Below are positions 26,720 to 37,346 of a stretch of DNA of 64,000 nucleotides, one piece after another; the first letter of the stretch is position 1; the number at the start of each line of letters is the position of its first letter. Below the pieces are notes generated by a model, which worked only from the letters and a program-made list of their open reading frames with translations, searched no databases and had not been told where the DNA came from. The stretch comes from Mesoflavibacter profundi (GTDB lineage: Bacteria; Bacteroidota; Bacteroidia; Flavobacteriales; Flavobacteriaceae), in contig NZ_CP061703.1 of NCBI RefSeq assembly GCF_014764305.1, forward strand, positions 943,501-1,007,500. The letters run 5' to 3'. Position numbers and translations under genes: made by a program.

Positions 26720-27625
26720 ATGAAAAAAATAATCACACTTATCGCTTTATTTATTTATACTTCTAGCTTTTCTCAAACCCTAAATCAAGAGGTTAAAGAT
26801 GATAATGGTTCTACAAAACTTTTAGGAGTAATCGATAAAAACGGACTTACAAAAACGCCATACAATGATTGGTTTACTAAAAATTATGACAATTATAAAG
26901 TAAACGAAGCACTTGTAAACAGCTACAAAGATTCTTTAAACACTTATACCATAAAAGCATTTTTAGGTACTTGGTGTGGCGATAGTAAACGTGAAGTACC
27001 AAGGTTTTATAAAGTTTTAGAAACTGTAAATTTTGACATGAACAATCTTAAAGTATTTGCATTAGACAATACAAAAGAAAATTATAAGAAAGGTCCAAAT
27101 GGCGAAGAAGACGGTTATAACATACACAGAGTACCAACATTTATCTTTTATAAAAACGGAAAAGAAGTCAACAGAATTGTCGAATACCCAAAAGAAACTT
27201 TAGAACGAGATATTAAAAACATTGTAACCAATCAACGTTATTTTCCTAATTACTTTGTGGCAAACACCATGTTTTATAACATTTTAAATAATCCATTAGA
27301 AAATTTAAAACAAACGGAAGCTCAGTTTTTACCTTATTTTGCTGAATATGTAAATGGCAGTAAAGAGCTTAACACCTTAGGTTATGTACTTTTAAGAGCA
27401 AAGAAAACAAAAGAAGCATTATTTGTTTTTGAATTTAACACCAAATTATTCCCTTTAAATTATAATGTTTATGACAGTTTAGCCGAAGCTTATTATACCA
27501 CAAACAACTACAATGAGGCAATAAAAAACTATTACAAAGTATTAAGCATGAATCCTGACAATGAAAATGCTAAAAACATGATTGAAAGGATTAACGCTAA
27601 AAAACAAAAAACCCATAACAACTAA
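26720..27625 (+). CDS. Exported thioredoxin-like protein with CxxS-type site and C-terminal TPRs
   Basis: The 301-residue protein has signal peptide MKKIITLIALFIYTSSFSQ. Residues 70-175 have a thioredoxin fold: AFLGTWCGDSKREVP with Cys86 and Ser89 where a second redox cysteine would be, and the cis-proline loop HRVPTFIFYKNGKE. Residues 215-295 contain two TPR-like units (LGYVLLRAKKTKEALFVFEF; AYYTTNNYNEAIKNYYKVLSMNPDN, given in pieces). A monothiol CxxS site suggests isomerase-like or mixed-disulfide-trapping activity rather than dithiol oxidoreduction. The TPRs suggest binding to a partner protein. It is divergent from a LytS/LytTR pair, which may control it. Confidence 0.8.
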   Translation: MKKIITLIALFIYTSSFSQTLNQEVKDDNGSTKLLGVIDKNGLTKTPYNDWFTKNYDNYKVNEALVNSYKDSLNTYTIKAFLGTWCGDSKREVPRFYKVLETVNFDMNNLKVFALDNTKENYKKGPNGEEDGYNIHRVPTFIFYKNGKEVNRIVEYPKETLERDIKNIVTNQRYFPNYFVANTMFYNILNNPLENLKQTEAQFLPYFAEYVNGSKELNTLGYVLLRAKKTKEALFVFEFNTKLFPLNYNVYDSLAEAYYTTNNYNEAIKNYYKVLSMNPDNENAKNMIERINAKKQKTHNN

Positions 27626-27636
27626 GTTATGGGTTC
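27606..27636. terminator. Terminator between the thioredoxin-like gene and the convergent T9SS protein gene
   Basis: AACCCATAAC (27610-27619) pairs with GTTATGGGTT (27626-27635). On the minus strand the stem is followed by TTTTTTG, a good U tract, so it mainly terminates the minus-strand unit. The stop codon of the plus gene lies in the loop. Confidence 0.65.
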
Positions 27637-27664
27637 AAAAAACTTACTTAATTAAAAAAATGAC

Positions 27665-28480
27665 CTACTTTTTAATTAACTTTTTAGTGATTGTTTTACC
27701 TTCAGAATTTATTTTTACAAAATATAAACCATTGTTATAATTTGATACATCTAAAGTAAAACTGCTATCAATCAATTCAGCTTTTTGTTTACTAAATACT
27801 TGTTTTCCTAATACATCGTATACAGCAATATCTATGTTTTTTGATGCATTTGAAAATGATAAATTAACATAATTTGTTGTTGGGTTTGGATACATAGAAA
27901 ACTCTAATAAATTAAATCCTTCTACACCTAATGTAGGACACGTTGGATTACCACCAGTATTAGAACTGTACTCATCAAAAGAAGATCCTGGAGGAATTAT
28001 AATTACTGTAAATGACTGTGTTCTATCAGAACCATTCATACCGGCAGCAGAAGAATCTGGATCAACTCCATTTTCAAACAATCTTAATCCATCAACACAA
28101 CCTCCATCTGAAGCAGTAAAAGTTAACCAAAGTGTTGGTACACCTGGTTGTACAACTCCTATCATAGAATTACCACCAACATCAGAAAATGTAAAAAAAT
28201 CACTTTCTGGTTGTGCTGCAGGACTAGTTATTTTATTTGATTGAGTATAAGAGCCAATAGTCTGACTTGTTAAGGTTAAAGTTCTGCTAGTATTAGTTGG
28301 TGCAACAATTGTAAATTTAGAAGTTCCAGTATTTGTAACTGGTGGCGTTGGAGCTATATCTCTTGTGATATAAATTTCATACTCCATTGTAGAATTATTC
28401 CACTCTAAAGAATAGTCTATATTCTGAGCAAATAAAAAATTGGTAGCTACTAATGCTAAAAAAAGTAAAGTTTGTTTCAT
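27665..28480 (-). CDS. Small exported protein with T9SS type A sorting domain
   Basis: The 271-residue protein has signal peptide MKQTLLFLALVATNFLFAQ, then a beta-rich N-terminal domain (20-180) of no recognised family (YSLEWNNSTMEYEIYITRD, given here as its start). The last 80 residues form a type A C-terminal sorting domain: FSMYPNPTTNYVNLSF, IAVYDVLGKQVFS and NNGLYFVKINSEGK. T9SS type A domains are cleaved on export and the protein is released or attached to surface lipopolysaccharide. It lies 75 bp downstream of the giant thrombospondin-repeat gene, separated by a 9-bp-stem hairpin, and both are probably transcribed together. The giant neighbour lacks a sorting domain, so this protein may be its surface partner. 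Confidence 0.8.
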   Translation of the reverse strand: MKQTLLFLALVATNFLFAQNIDYSLEWNNSTMEYEIYITRDIAPTPPVTNTGTSKFTIVAPTNTSRTLTLTSQTIGSYTQSNKITSPAAQPESDFFTFSDVGGNSMIGVVQPGVPTLWLTFTASDGGCVDGLRLFENGVDPDSSAAGMNGSDRTQSFTVIIIPPGSSFDEYSSNTGGNPTCPTLGVEGFNLLEFSMYPNPTTNYVNLSFSNASKNIDIAVYDVLGKQVFSKQKAELIDSSFTLDVSNYNNGLYFVKINSEGKTITKKLIKK

Positions 28481-28506
28481 TTTGAAATTTTAATTTAGGT
28501 TAAATA

Positions 28507-28531
28507 CCTAGCTAGACTACAACTAGCTAGG
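28507..28531 (-). terminator. Intercistronic hairpin between the TSP3 giant and the T9SS protein
   Basis: CCTAGCTAG (28507-28515) and CTAGCTAGG (28523-28531) form a perfect 9-bp stem with a 7-base loop. On the minus strand only a short U-poor tail follows (TATTTAA), so partial termination or 3'-end stabilisation of the giant's transcript is more likely than full termination. Confidence 0.45.
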
Positions 28532-28555
28532 CATAGAAGTTTGGGTAATTTATAA

Positions 28556-31500
28556 TTATGGTAATTGTTCTATGAGTAAATCATATTCTGAATCAAAAGA
28601 TGTATTTAAAGGATATAATAAAATAACTAGCTGAATTTTATTTATATCTGAATTTGATGCTGAAAACGATACTTTTCCATCTAAATCCATATCTGCATCA
28701 AAGTATCCAAAGCCTTGATCAAAATTGATATCAAATGTTGAATTATTAGGATGAAGTAACACATCTATTTGTAATTTATTTAAATCAGAATTTCCGTTTT
28801 TAAATCCAACTTGATTATCACCATTAAGATTACCGGCGTGTAAAGCTTTAACTGAACCAACTGTAATTTGTTCGTTTCCATCGTAATTTACACTACCTGG
28901 TATATCATATAAGAAAGCTCCGTTAGCTATTGTAAAATCTACAACGGTATTATTAGCACTTAGCTGAACAGGTGAAGCTGTCATTACACCTAAATGATTT
29001 CTGTGTTTAATAGATATAAAATAGTTACCTGTAACACCTTCAAAAGTTACTGGAGAAACACCATCTAAAGGACTTACTACATCTCCATCACTTTGTAATA
29101 ATGCAGCTTTAGTTTGTTCTATAATTGTATTATCATTTTCATTTCTTAATTCAATAAAAATCCAATCTACAATTGCGTCTTGTGTTCCGCTATTGGCATT
29201 TAATACTTGAGTAGTTGTTGTTTCTCCACCACCATTTCCGTAAACAGTATATTTTGTGTTGCCACTAGTAGAATAAGGTTCTGTTAATGGTAAGTAACCT
29301 GCATCTAATAAATCTGTTCTCATTAAACCATTGGAAGTATTTAATAACGCACCTTGTAACATCACTTTAACTGATAGCACACTAACTGAAGGATCTCCAA
29401 AGTTAGCATCGTCGTTGTCTTCGCTATCTGCTATTCCATCGTTGTCCGCGTCTACTCCTGTGTCTGATACTACACCTGTTCCTCCGCTGTTTGCATCGGT
29501 TGGATCACTTACATTGTTTGATGGTAATTCTGTATTACCTGCATCTCCAAAATTGTTGATGTCTTGGTCTACACCATCTACTATTCCATCTCCGTCTGTA
29601 TCTGGTCCGTCTAATACGCTATTACCATTACTGTCTGATGCTGTTGTTCCTGCTTCTTCTATATCATTCACACCATCATCATCACTGTCTAAATCTTGAT
29701 AATCTGGTATGCCATCTGCATCGGTATCTTGTGGCGATGGATTACCTGCATCTCCATAAACTGTTCCGCCATCACTGTCTAATACATCCGTTACTCCATC
29801 ATTGTCATTGTCTGTTCCGCCTGTATCATTACTGTTTATTGTACCGTCATTATTGGTGTCTAATGTTGCATTACCGCCTTCTATAACATCATTGATTCCA
29901 TCGTTATCACTATCTAAATCCAAATAGTCTGGTACAGTGTCTCCATCGGTATCTACTGCTTCGCCTGATGCTCCTGACTCATCTTCATCATTTAAACCAT
30001 CATTATCACTATCTAAATCTTGGTAGTTTGGTATACCATCTCCATCGGTATCTGGATTGGTATTTACCGCTGCATCTGGTGACCCATTGTTGTCGTTGTC
30101 TGTGTATCCGTTGTCGTTGGCATCGATTACGCCATCGTCGTTTGTATCTAAATCGCCGTTTCCGCCTTCTACTACATCTGGGATACCATCATTATCACTA
30201 TCTGTATCTTCTGTGTCTGGTATTCCGTCACCGTCTGTGTCGCCTGGTCCTTCTGCTGTATCTGGTATTCCGTCGTTATCATCGTCTTCATCAAACTCAT
30301 CAAATACGCCGTCACCATCGGTATCTTTTGGATCTCCAAAGTTAGCATCGTCGTTGTCTTCACTATCTGCTATTCCATCGTTGTCTGCGTCTACGCCTGT
30401 GTCTGATACTACTCCTGTTCCTCCGCTGTTTGCATCGGTTGGATCACTTACGTTGTTTGTTGGTACTTCTGTATTACCTGCATCTCCAAAATTGTTGATG
30501 TCTTGGTCTACGCCATCTACTATTCCGTCTCCATCTGTATCTGGTCCGTCTAATACGCTATCACCATTACTGTCTGATGCTGTTGTTCCTGCTTCTTCTA
30601 TATCATTTACGCCATCATCATCACTGTCTAAATCTTGATAATCTGGTATGCCATCTGCATCGGTATCTTGTGGCGATGGATTACCTGCATCTCCATAAAC
30701 TGTTCCGCCATCACTGTCTAATACATCCGTTACTCCATCATTGTCATTGTCTGTTCCGCCTGTATCATTACTGTTTATTGTACCGTCATTATTGGTGTCT
30801 AACGTTGCATTACCGCCTTCTATAACATCATTGATTCCATCGTTATCACTGTCTAAATCCAAATAGTCTGGTACAGTGTCTCCATCGGTATCTACTGCTT
30901 CGCCTGATGCTCCTGACTCGTCTTCATCATTTAAACCATCATTATCACTATCTAAATCTTGGTAGTTTGGTATACCATCTCCATCGGTATCTGGATTGGT
31001 ATTTACCGCTGCATCTGGTGATCCATTGTTGTCGTTGTCTGTGTATCCGTTGTCGTTTGCATCGATTACGCCATCGTCGTTTGTATCTAAATCGCCGTTT
31101 CCGCCTTCTACTACATCTGGGATACCATCGTTATCACTATCTGTATCTTCTGTGTCTGGTATTCCGTCACCATCTGTGTCGCCTGGTCCTTCTGCTATAT
31201 CAGGAATACCATCATTATCATCGTCTTCATCAAACTCATCAAATACGCCGTCACCATCGGTATCTTTTGGATCTCCAAAGTTAGCATCGTCGTTGTCTTC
31301 GCTATCTGCTATTCCATCGTTGTCTGCGTCTACGCCTGTGTCTGATACTACACCTGTTCCTCCGCTGTTTGCATCGGTTGGATCACTTACGTTGTTTGTT
31401 GGTACTTCTGTATTGCCTGCATCTCCAAAATTGTTGATGTCTTGGTCTACGCCATCTACTATTCCATCTCCGTCTGTATCTGGTCCGTCTAATACGCTAT

Positions 31501-34411
31501 CACCATTACTATCTGATGCTGTTGTTCCTGCTTCTTCTATATCATTTACGCCATCATCATCACTGTCTAAATCTTGATAATCTGGTATACCATCTGCATC
31601 GGTATCTTGTGGCGATGGATTACCTGCATCTCCATAAACTGTTCCGCCATCACTGTCTATTACATCCGTTACTCCATCATTGTCATTGTCTGTTCCGCCT
31701 GTATCACTACTGTTTATTGTACCGTCATTATTGATGTCTAATGTTGCATTACCGCCTTCTATAACATCATTGATTCCATCGTTATCACTATCTAAATCCA
31801 AATAGTCTGGTACTGTATCACCATCGGTATCTACTGCTTCGCCTGATGCTCCTGACTCGTCTTCATCATTTAAACCGTCATTATCACTATCTAAATCTTG
31901 GTAGTTTGGTATGCCATCTCCATCGGTATCTGGATTGGTATTTACCGCTGCATCTGGTGATCCATTGTTGTCGTTGTCTGTGTATCCGTTGTCGTTGGCA
32001 TCGATTACGCCATCGTCGTTTGTATCTAAATCGCCGTTTCCGCCTTCTACTACATCTGGGATACCATCGTTATCACTATCTGTATCTTCTGTGTCTGGTA
32101 TTCCGTCACCATCTGTGTCGCCTGGTCCTTCTGCTGTATCAGGAATACCATCATTATCATCGTCTTCATCAAACTCATCAAATACACCGTCACCATCGGT
32201 ATCTTTTGGATCTCCAAAGTTAGCATCGTCGTTGTCTTCACTATCTGCTATTCCATCGTTGTCTGCGTCTACGCCTGTGTCTGATACTACTCCTGTTCCT
32301 CCGCTGTTTGCATCGGTTGGATCACTTACGTTGTTTGATGGTACTTCTGTATTACCTGCATCTCCAAAATTGTTGATGTCTTGGTCTACGCCATCTACTA
32401 TTCCATCTCCGTCTGTATCTGGTCCGTCTAATACGCTATCACCATTACTATCTGATGCTGTTGTTCCTGCTTCTTCTATATCATTTACGCCATCATCATC
32501 ACTGTCTAAATCTTGATAATCTGGTATACCATCTGCATCGGTATCTTGTGGTGATGGATTACCTGCATCTCCATAAACTGTTCCGCCATCACTGTCTATT
32601 ACATCCGTTACTCCATCATTGTCATTGTCTGTTCCGCCTGTATCACTACTGTTTATTGTACCGTCATTATTGGTGTCTAATGTTGCATTACCGCCTTCTA
32701 TAACATCATTGATTCCATCGTTATCACTATCTAAATCCAAATAGTCTGGTACTGTATCACCATCGGTATCTACTGCTTCGCCTGATGCTCCTGACTCGTC
32801 TTCATCATTTAAACCGTCATTATCACTATCTAAATCTTGGTAGTTTGGTATACCATCTCCATCGGTATCTGGATTGCTATTTACCGCTGCATCTGGTGAT
32901 CCATTGTTGTCGTTGTCTGTGTATCCGTTGTCGTTTGCATCGATTACGCCATCGTCGTTTGTATCTAAATCGCCGTTTCCGCCTTCTACTACATCTGGGA
33001 TACCATCGTTGTCACTGTCTGTATCTTCTGTGTCTGGTATTCCGTCACCATCTGTGTCTAATGATGCACAAAAACTCATATTAGTTAACGCTACTGCTTG
33101 GACATTTTGTGGATTGTTAGAGTTATTTGTATATATAAACTGTAATTCTGTAATCCAGTCTTGAATTCCTAATATAGATAAATTACCATCTACACCGTTT
33201 CCTCTAAACGTATTTGGAGCAATAAACTGCTGAGTAGTTGTTGTAAATTCTGCAGCAGTAAAAATATGTGTTGATCCATCTATTACAGTTGCAATTATTT
33301 GAATATTATCTATAAAATCTGAGCTATCTCCAAATCCTGTATCTGGTTCAAAATCCAAGTCTAATAAATCAAAACTTAAGTTATAAATTGGTCTTTGGAA
33401 AGTAAACGTATGAGTGGATACTCCTGTTGTTGTAGAACTTTGATATAAATAATAGTAAGGATTTGCACTTGCTGGTCCAGCTGTATTAATATGATACTCT
33501 TGCGTTGGTAGATTACCTGAAACGGTTCTAGTTAACTGTATACCTAATCCATCTACATTAATGTTAGAATTTACTAAAATTGGATCGTCTCCTGAAGTTT
33601 GGTTACCAGTACCTTCGTTATATTGATCTGCCCAACTTAAAATTGAAAGGTTACCTGTACAACTTCCTAGTTCTTCTGAATCTGGAATACCATCATTATC
33701 ATCATCTAAATCATTAATATCTGCAACACCATCGTTATCGTTGTCTGGTAAAATATGTGATGCTTGTAGAGTATATCCAATTCTAGCGTTTGGCAAAGTA
33801 CCTCCAAATTGTAATGTAAATGTAGATCCTATTGTATTTCCGTTAGTGAAAATAGCACTATAATTACCAGTTGCATTATTAATCATTGAAGCCGAAACTT
33901 GATTATTAGCAGAACAGTCTACAGTTACACCTGTAGCATTTGTACCATTATCATTTAATCCTTGACAGTTTTGAAAACCTGCATTTAAAGTAAATCTATC
34001 ATCAAAACCTCCATTTTGATCATCAAAATCGATATCTGAAATTATAAAAGTATCCAACCTAACTTGATGACTAAAATTGAAGACAATGGTTTGATTTGCT
34101 GCACCATTTAACTGTCTATTTTGAGTCATTTCCCAAGAGTTAGAAAATCCTCCATTATTTGTATTATCTGTATTACCTGTAGTAGCTGGTAAAGTTATAG
34201 ACGTTCCTGCTCCATTTTGAATTGTAGCTGTAACGTTTACTAACTGTCCAGTTGTTGCATCTGTAAAATTACCTTGAACAGTAATTGGTGTGTTAACATC
34301 GTTTCCATTAGTATCGGCTGATGTATTCCATCTAATAGTATTTTGAGCATAAATACTATTACTAAAAAGCATTATTACAAATAATACTTTTAATAAAGTA
34401 GGTTTTTGCAT
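28556..34411 (-). CDS. Giant thrombospondin type 3 repeat protein with tandem 313-residue repeats and EF-hand C-domain
   Basis: The 1951-residue exported protein has signal peptide [23 protein letters not shown]. Residues 24-240 and 250-450 are two beta-rich domains, the first followed by a short TSP3 segment ([19 protein letters not shown]). Residues about 451-1672 consist of Ca2+-binding thrombospondin type 3 motifs ([23 protein letters not shown]) organised as 3.9 nearly identical 313-residue units. Residues about 1680-1860 form a beta domain of the kind found at the C-terminus of many Bacteroidota surface proteins ([23 protein letters not shown]). The end holds two dockerin-like EF-hand motifs ([20 protein letters not shown] and [19 protein letters not shown]). 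No T9SS sorting domain is present. The likely role is a long, calcium-stiffened surface rod. Copy number of the repeats may be misassembled. Confidence 0.88.
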   Translation of the reverse strand: MQKPTLLKVLFVIMLFSNSIYAQNTIRWNTSADTNGNDVNTPITVQGNFTDATTGQLVNVTATIQNGAGTSITLPATTGNTDNTNNGGFSNSWEMTQNRQLNGAANQTIVFNFSHQVRLDTFIISDIDFDDQNGGFDDRFTLNAGFQNCQGLNDNGTNATGVTVDCSANNQVSASMINNATGNYSAIFTNGNTIGSTFTLQFGGTLPNARIGYTLQASHILPDNDNDGVADINDLDDDNDGIPDSEELGSCTGNLSILSWADQYNEGTGNQTSGDDPILVNSNINVDGLGIQLTRTVSGNLPTQEYHINTAGPASANPYYYLYQSSTTTGVSTHTFTFQRPIYNLSFDLLDLDFEPDTGFGDSSDFIDNIQIIATVIDGSTHIFTAAEFTTTTQQFIAPNTFRGNGVDGNLSILGIQDWITELQFIYTNNSNNPQNVQAVALTNMSFCASLDTDGDGIPDTEDTDSDNDGIPDVVEGGNGDLDTNDDGVIDANDNGYTDNDNNGSPDAAVNSNPDTDGDGIPNYQDLDSDNDGLNDEDESGASGEAVDTDGDTVPDYLDLDSDNDGINDVIEGGNATLDTNNDGTINSSDTGGTDNDNDGVTDVIDSDGGTVYGDAGNPSPQDTDADGIPDYQDLDSDDDGVNDIEEAGTTASDSNGDSVLDGPDTDGDGIVDGVDQDINNFGDAGNTEVPSNNVSDPTDANSGGTGVVSDTGVDADNDGIADSEDNDDANFGDPKDTDGDGVFDEFDEDDDNDGIPDTAEGPGDTDGDGIPDTEDTDSDNDGIPDVVEGGNGDLDTNDDGVIDANDNGYTDNDNNGSPDAAVNTNPDTDGDGIPNYQDLDSDNDGLNDEDESGASGEAVDTDGDTVPDYLDLDSDNDGINDVIEGGNATLDINNDGTINSSDTGGTDNDNDGVTDVIDSDGGTVYGDAGNPSPQDTDADGIPDYQDLDSDDDGVNDIEEAGTTASDSNGDSVLDGPDTDGDGIVDGVDQDINNFGDAGNTEVPTNNVSDPTDANSGGTGVVSDTGVDADNDGIADSEDNDDANFGDPKDTDGDGVFDEFDEDDDNDGIPDIAEGPGDTDGDGIPDTEDTDSDNDGIPDVVEGGNGDLDTNDDGVIDANDNGYTDNDNNGSPDAAVNTNPDTDGDGIPNYQDLDSDNDGLNDEDESGASGEAVDTDGDTVPDYLDLDSDNDGINDVIEGGNATLDTNNDGTINSNDTGGTDNDNDGVTDVLDSDGGTVYGDAGNPSPQDTDADGIPDYQDLDSDDDGVNDIEEAGTTASDSNGDSVLDGPDTDGDGIVDGVDQDINNFGDAGNTEVPTNNVSDPTDANSGGTGVVSDTGVDADNDGIADSEDNDDANFGDPKDTDGDGVFDEFDEDDDNDGIPDTAEGPGDTDGDGIPDTEDTDSDNDGIPDVVEGGNGDLDTNDDGVIDANDNGYTDNDNNGSPDAAVNTNPDTDGDGIPNYQDLDSDNDGLNDEDESGASGEAVDTDGDTVPDYLDLDSDNDGINDVIEGGNATLDTNNDGTINSNDTGGTDNDNDGVTDVLDSDGGTVYGDAGNPSPQDTDADGIPDYQDLDSDDDGVNDIEEAGTTASDSNGNSVLDGPDTDGDGIVDGVDQDINNFGDAGNTELPSNNVSDPTDANSGGTGVVSDTGVDADNDGIADSEDNDDANFGDPSVSVLSVKVMLQGALLNTSNGLMRTDLLDAGYLPLTEPYSTSGNTKYTVYGNGGGETTTTQVLNANSGTQDAIVDWIFIELRNENDNTIIEQTKAALLQSDGDVVSPLDGVSPVTFEGVTGNYFISIKHRNHLGVMTASPVQLSANNTVVDFTIANGAFLYDIPGSVNYDGNEQITVGSVKALHAGNLNGDNQVGFKNGNSDLNKLQIDVLLHPNNSTFDINFDQGFGYFDADMDLDGKVSFSASNSDINKIQLVILLYPLNTSFDSEYDLLIEQLP
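29391..33059 (-). repeat. Tandem 939-bp repeats (3.9 copies) inside the TSP3 gene
   Basis: The DNA between about 29391 and 33059 repeats with a period of exactly 939 bp (313 codons). Homologous positions recur at, for example, 29638, 30577, 31516 and 32455. The copies differ only at scattered, mostly third-codon positions and a few residues (NGDSVLDG versus NGNSVLDG). Each unit encodes the same series of thrombospondin type 3 motifs. Near-identity implies recent amplification or gene conversion. Confidence 0.92.
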
Positions 34412-34513
34412 AATAGTTAATATTATTACATTATAATTATTTACAATTTTGTTCTTTTGGTTTGGGAGAGGATTAATAGCTTTTAGACACTAAACTATAG
34501 TATCAATTTGCGC

Positions 34514-34521
34514 CAAATATA
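34514..34521 (-). promoter_or_regulatory. -7 promoter element for the TSP3 giant
   Basis: The minus strand reads TATATTTG, an exact TAnnTTTG match, giving a leader of about 100 nt before the ATG at 34411. The remainder of the 191-bp spacer holds nothing else recognisable. Confidence 0.4.
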
Positions 34522-34602
34522 GGAGAAGACTTAATAAAAAAATAATTAATGTTACAAAACCAACTAATAATGTTCTAAAAACTTATATGCTAGATTTTAG
34601 AA

Positions 34603-35325
34603 TTATGCAATGTTAATTTTTTGAAGAAGATTTTCTTTATATTTTTTTCCTAATGGTATTTCTAAACCATTAATAACAAGCATGTTGGTTTGAATTTTTT
34701 CTAAATGGTTATAATTAACTATATAACCTCTATGTACTCTAATAAAGTTATCTGGTAGTTTATGAATTATATCGTTAAGACTAATTCTTATTACATGTTT
34801 TTTAGCATTATATAAAATAATTTCTACATATACATGATCACTTTTTATATATAGAATATCTTCAAAATTAAGCTTGATAAACATACCTTTTTCTTTAACA
34901 AATAAAGAGCCTTTATTTTCTGCTTTATTTTTTATTGAAGGGCTATCCTTTTTATTAAAGTTTGAAATTGCTATTTCTATAGAAGTAAATAATTCTTCTT
35001 GTGTAAAAGGTTTTACTAAATAGGCTTGCGGTTGTACTTGCTTTGCTAAACCAACAGTATCTTTATCTGTGTTTGATGTTAAAAACACGAATGGGATTTG
35101 GTATTTTTCATTTATTTCTTTTGCAATATCAATACCGGATTTTGCACCAGATAGATTAATATCTAATAGTGCAATATCTGGTTTTTCTGTTTTTAAAATT
35201 GTTATTGCTTCTGTGTAGTTTATTGCTGGCTCAAAAGTGTAATAACCTAAATCTTCTAACGTATCACAAATATTATCTGCGATTAATATTTCGTCTTCAA
35301 CTACAAGAATTTTAACTTGACTCAT
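34603..35325 (-). CDS. LytTR-type response regulator
   Basis: The 240-residue protein has a receiver domain (1-125) with acidic residues VVEDE, phospho-acceptor Asp55 in IALLDINLSG, Thr/Ser in FLTSNTD and Lys in LVKPFTQ. A LytTR DNA-binding domain spans about 140-240 (ILYIKSDHVYVEIIL, FIRVHRGYIVNYNHLEKI, EIPLGKKYKENLL). It follows its cognate kinase gene by 89 bp on the same strand. The receiver loop sequence DINLSGAKSGID is the type usually paired with HisKA_2 kinases of Bacteroidota, which supports the pairing. No target can be named from sequence; the TSP3 giant is the next gene downstream. Confidence 0.92.
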   Translation of the reverse strand: MSQVKILVVEDEILIADNICDTLEDLGYYTFEPAINYTEAITILKTEKPDIALLDINLSGAKSGIDIAKEINEKYQIPFVFLTSNTDKDTVGLAKQVQPQAYLVKPFTQEELFTSIEIAISNFNKKDSPSIKNKAENKGSLFVKEKGMFIKLNFEDILYIKSDHVYVEIILYNAKKHVIRISLNDIIHKLPDNFIRVHRGYIVNYNHLEKIQTNMLVINGLEIPLGKKYKENLLQKINIA

Positions 35326-35414
35326 TAGAAATTTTATTTTTCACAAATTATTTAAATTATCATTAAACCTGTAATAAATGTTCTAAGCTTACTGATTTCT
35401 GTTCTGAAAAAAAA

Positions 35415-37334
35415 TTAATGAGTTTGCTTTCTTAAAAATAAGTCTTTGAAGGTGATTTCAAATTTAGCGCCATTATCGTATTTATAAATTAAATCTCCTT
35501 GTAATTGTCTTGTTAATCTAGTTATTAATTTTAAACCTAAGCTTTTTGCTTTTTTAATATCCAAACCTTGTTTTAAACCACTTCCATTATCTGAAAATAT
35601 CATGTTATATATTCCATTTTCTTGTTGGTTAACCTCAATTTGTATGATATTTTTTTGATTGTCCTTTAAACCGTACTTAAATGTATTTGTTAGCAGCTCG
35701 TTTACTATCAATCCAAGTGGTAATGCTGTATCCACATCAAGATTTAAATCTTCAGCATTTAAATGTACTTCTACCTCTTGTTCTCCTGTAAATAAAGTTT
35801 TTATTTGATTGACTAATATTTTTAAATAGTCTGAAAAATCTATTAACCCATCTTCTTTTTGATATAGTTTTTGATGAATAAGCGCCATAGATTTTATACG
35901 ATTTTGCCCTTCTTTTGCAAGTTCTTTAGCTTTTTCATCTTCAATATCTCTAGTTTGTAAATCTAATAGACTTGATACCATTTGAAAGTTATTTTTTACA
36001 CGATGGTGTATTTCTTTAACCAACAATTTATTTTCATTTAAGGCTTCGTTAATTTGTTTATTCTGACTATTAAGTTGTTTTGTCTGCTTTTTATTTTTTA
36101 TTAATAATAATGCTGTAATGAATAATGCTAATCCAATTAAAGAAGCTATTACTATATAAAAGGTAGATTTTTTTTCTGCAAACTCTAATTCTAATTCTTT
36201 TTCTTTTATTGCTTGTTGTGTTTGAAAATTAGCTAATGCTTTGGACAAATCTTCAGAATATATCTGCCTATTTAAAGCTACTGCATCTCTTTGATATACA
36301 ATTGCCTCTTTTAAAAAACCGTGTTGCTCTAAAGCTTCACCCATTTCATAATAGATATAATAATAATCATTAGAGTTTAATTTGTTTTTTGCAAGCACTT
36401 TAATTTTTTCTCCAAACTCAATTATATTATCTACCTCAAATTGTTTAAAAATTTTCTTTACCCTTTCACTTTCTAAAGGTAAATAGGTAAGATATTTTGC
36501 ATAAAATGCATAACTATCTTCTCTTGTTTTTGGATTGCTGTATAGTTCTAATAATAATTTATCTACTTCGTTTTCATGATCACCTTTATATATGTAAGCA
36601 TCTAAAGTATTCATAATAGTCCCTTTATAATACTTAGAATGTTCTGGCAATTGTTGTTCTAAATCTAAAATTGCTTCACAAGTATTTATATACTCTTGAA
36701 GGTTTTTCTTATTCAAATAATAATTACATGTATAATATAGCGTAGCTATTTGTAACTTTTTATCATTATATTTTTTTGCAATGTTTAAATTTTTATCTAA
36801 TATTTTTTTTGCTTCTTCATTTTTAAACTGAATGAGAAGTAATACAATTTTGTGAAAATCTAAATACGTATTAGCAATTGCTATTTCTTTTTTTGTTTGA
36901 TCAAATTTTAGAAGGTATTTTTCTAATTCTTTATTAATTATAGTAGATTGATCTATGGTTTTTGAATCGTCACGTAATACAGATATCTGATCTAATTTTA
37001 TTTGAAAATAATTTTGATTGAAATTATCTGAAGTTGGTTGATCTATTGAATTATTTATAAAATTTGAAATTAATCCATATTGATGATTCCCAGAATTACT
37101 AACATTATCAATAAATTTTTTATAATTAGAATAATCGGACTGATTGTTTGTGATTTTTCTTAATACTGAAATATACGGTGTAGTTTCTTTAATTTTTGAA
37201 AGATATATTGAAGCCGAATCTTTTTGTTGATTTAAGATAAAATTCTCTATCTTTTCTAATTCTGCGTTATTAGTTTGCGCATTTAACTTAAAAGCTGTTA
37301 AGCTTAAAAGGATTAATAAATTAAAAAATTTCAT
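35415..37334 (-). CDS. TPR-containing sensor histidine kinase, HisKA_2 type
   Basis: The 639-residue membrane kinase has signal peptide MKFFNLLILLSLTAFKLNAQ. A large periplasmic all-helical region (21-385) shows TPR-like helical pairs (for example ALEQHGFLKEAIVYQRDAVAL), and one transmembrane helix lies at about 391-413. A cytoplasmic linker coiled coil precedes the HisKA_2 phospho-acceptor box LLVKEIHHRVKNNFQ (His443). The HATPase domain has N box LIVNELLTNTFKYG and G box DNGSGL. This architecture is typical for two-component sensors in Flavobacteriaceae that work with LytTR regulators, as encoded next. Its ATG lies 12 bp after the stop of the MutS-like gene, so the three genes are probably one operon. 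Confidence 0.9.
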   Translation of the reverse strand: MKFFNLLILLSLTAFKLNAQTNNAELEKIENFILNQQKDSASIYLSKIKETTPYISVLRKITNNQSDYSNYKKFIDNVSNSGNHQYGLISNFINNSIDQPTSDNFNQNYFQIKLDQISVLRDDSKTIDQSTIINKELEKYLLKFDQTKKEIAIANTYLDFHKIVLLLIQFKNEEAKKILDKNLNIAKKYNDKKLQIATLYYTCNYYLNKKNLQEYINTCEAILDLEQQLPEHSKYYKGTIMNTLDAYIYKGDHENEVDKLLLELYSNPKTREDSYAFYAKYLTYLPLESERVKKIFKQFEVDNIIEFGEKIKVLAKNKLNSNDYYYIYYEMGEALEQHGFLKEAIVYQRDAVALNRQIYSEDLSKALANFQTQQAIKEKELELEFAEKKSTFYIVIASLIGLALFITALLLIKNKKQTKQLNSQNKQINEALNENKLLVKEIHHRVKNNFQMVSSLLDLQTRDIEDEKAKELAKEGQNRIKSMALIHQKLYQKEDGLIDFSDYLKILVNQIKTLFTGEQEVEVHLNAEDLNLDVDTALPLGLIVNELLTNTFKYGLKDNQKNIIQIEVNQQENGIYNMIFSDNGSGLKQGLDIKKAKSLGLKLITRLTRQLQGDLIYKYDNGAKFEITFKDLFLRKQTH

Positions 37335-37346
37335 AAGTATTTACAT

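Noticed and set aside
29391-33059. Possible CRISPR or satellite array
   Set aside because: The repeat unit is 939 bp, has no spacers and keeps one open reading frame, so it is a protein-coding tandem repeat.
29331-33164. Long plus-strand open frames (Ser/Pro-rich and Leu/His-rich) opposite the TSP3 giant
   Set aside because: They repeat with the 939-bp period and arise from antisense reading of the Asp/Gly/Asn-rich repeats; no start context, no domain, and the minus-strand frame is clearly the coding one.
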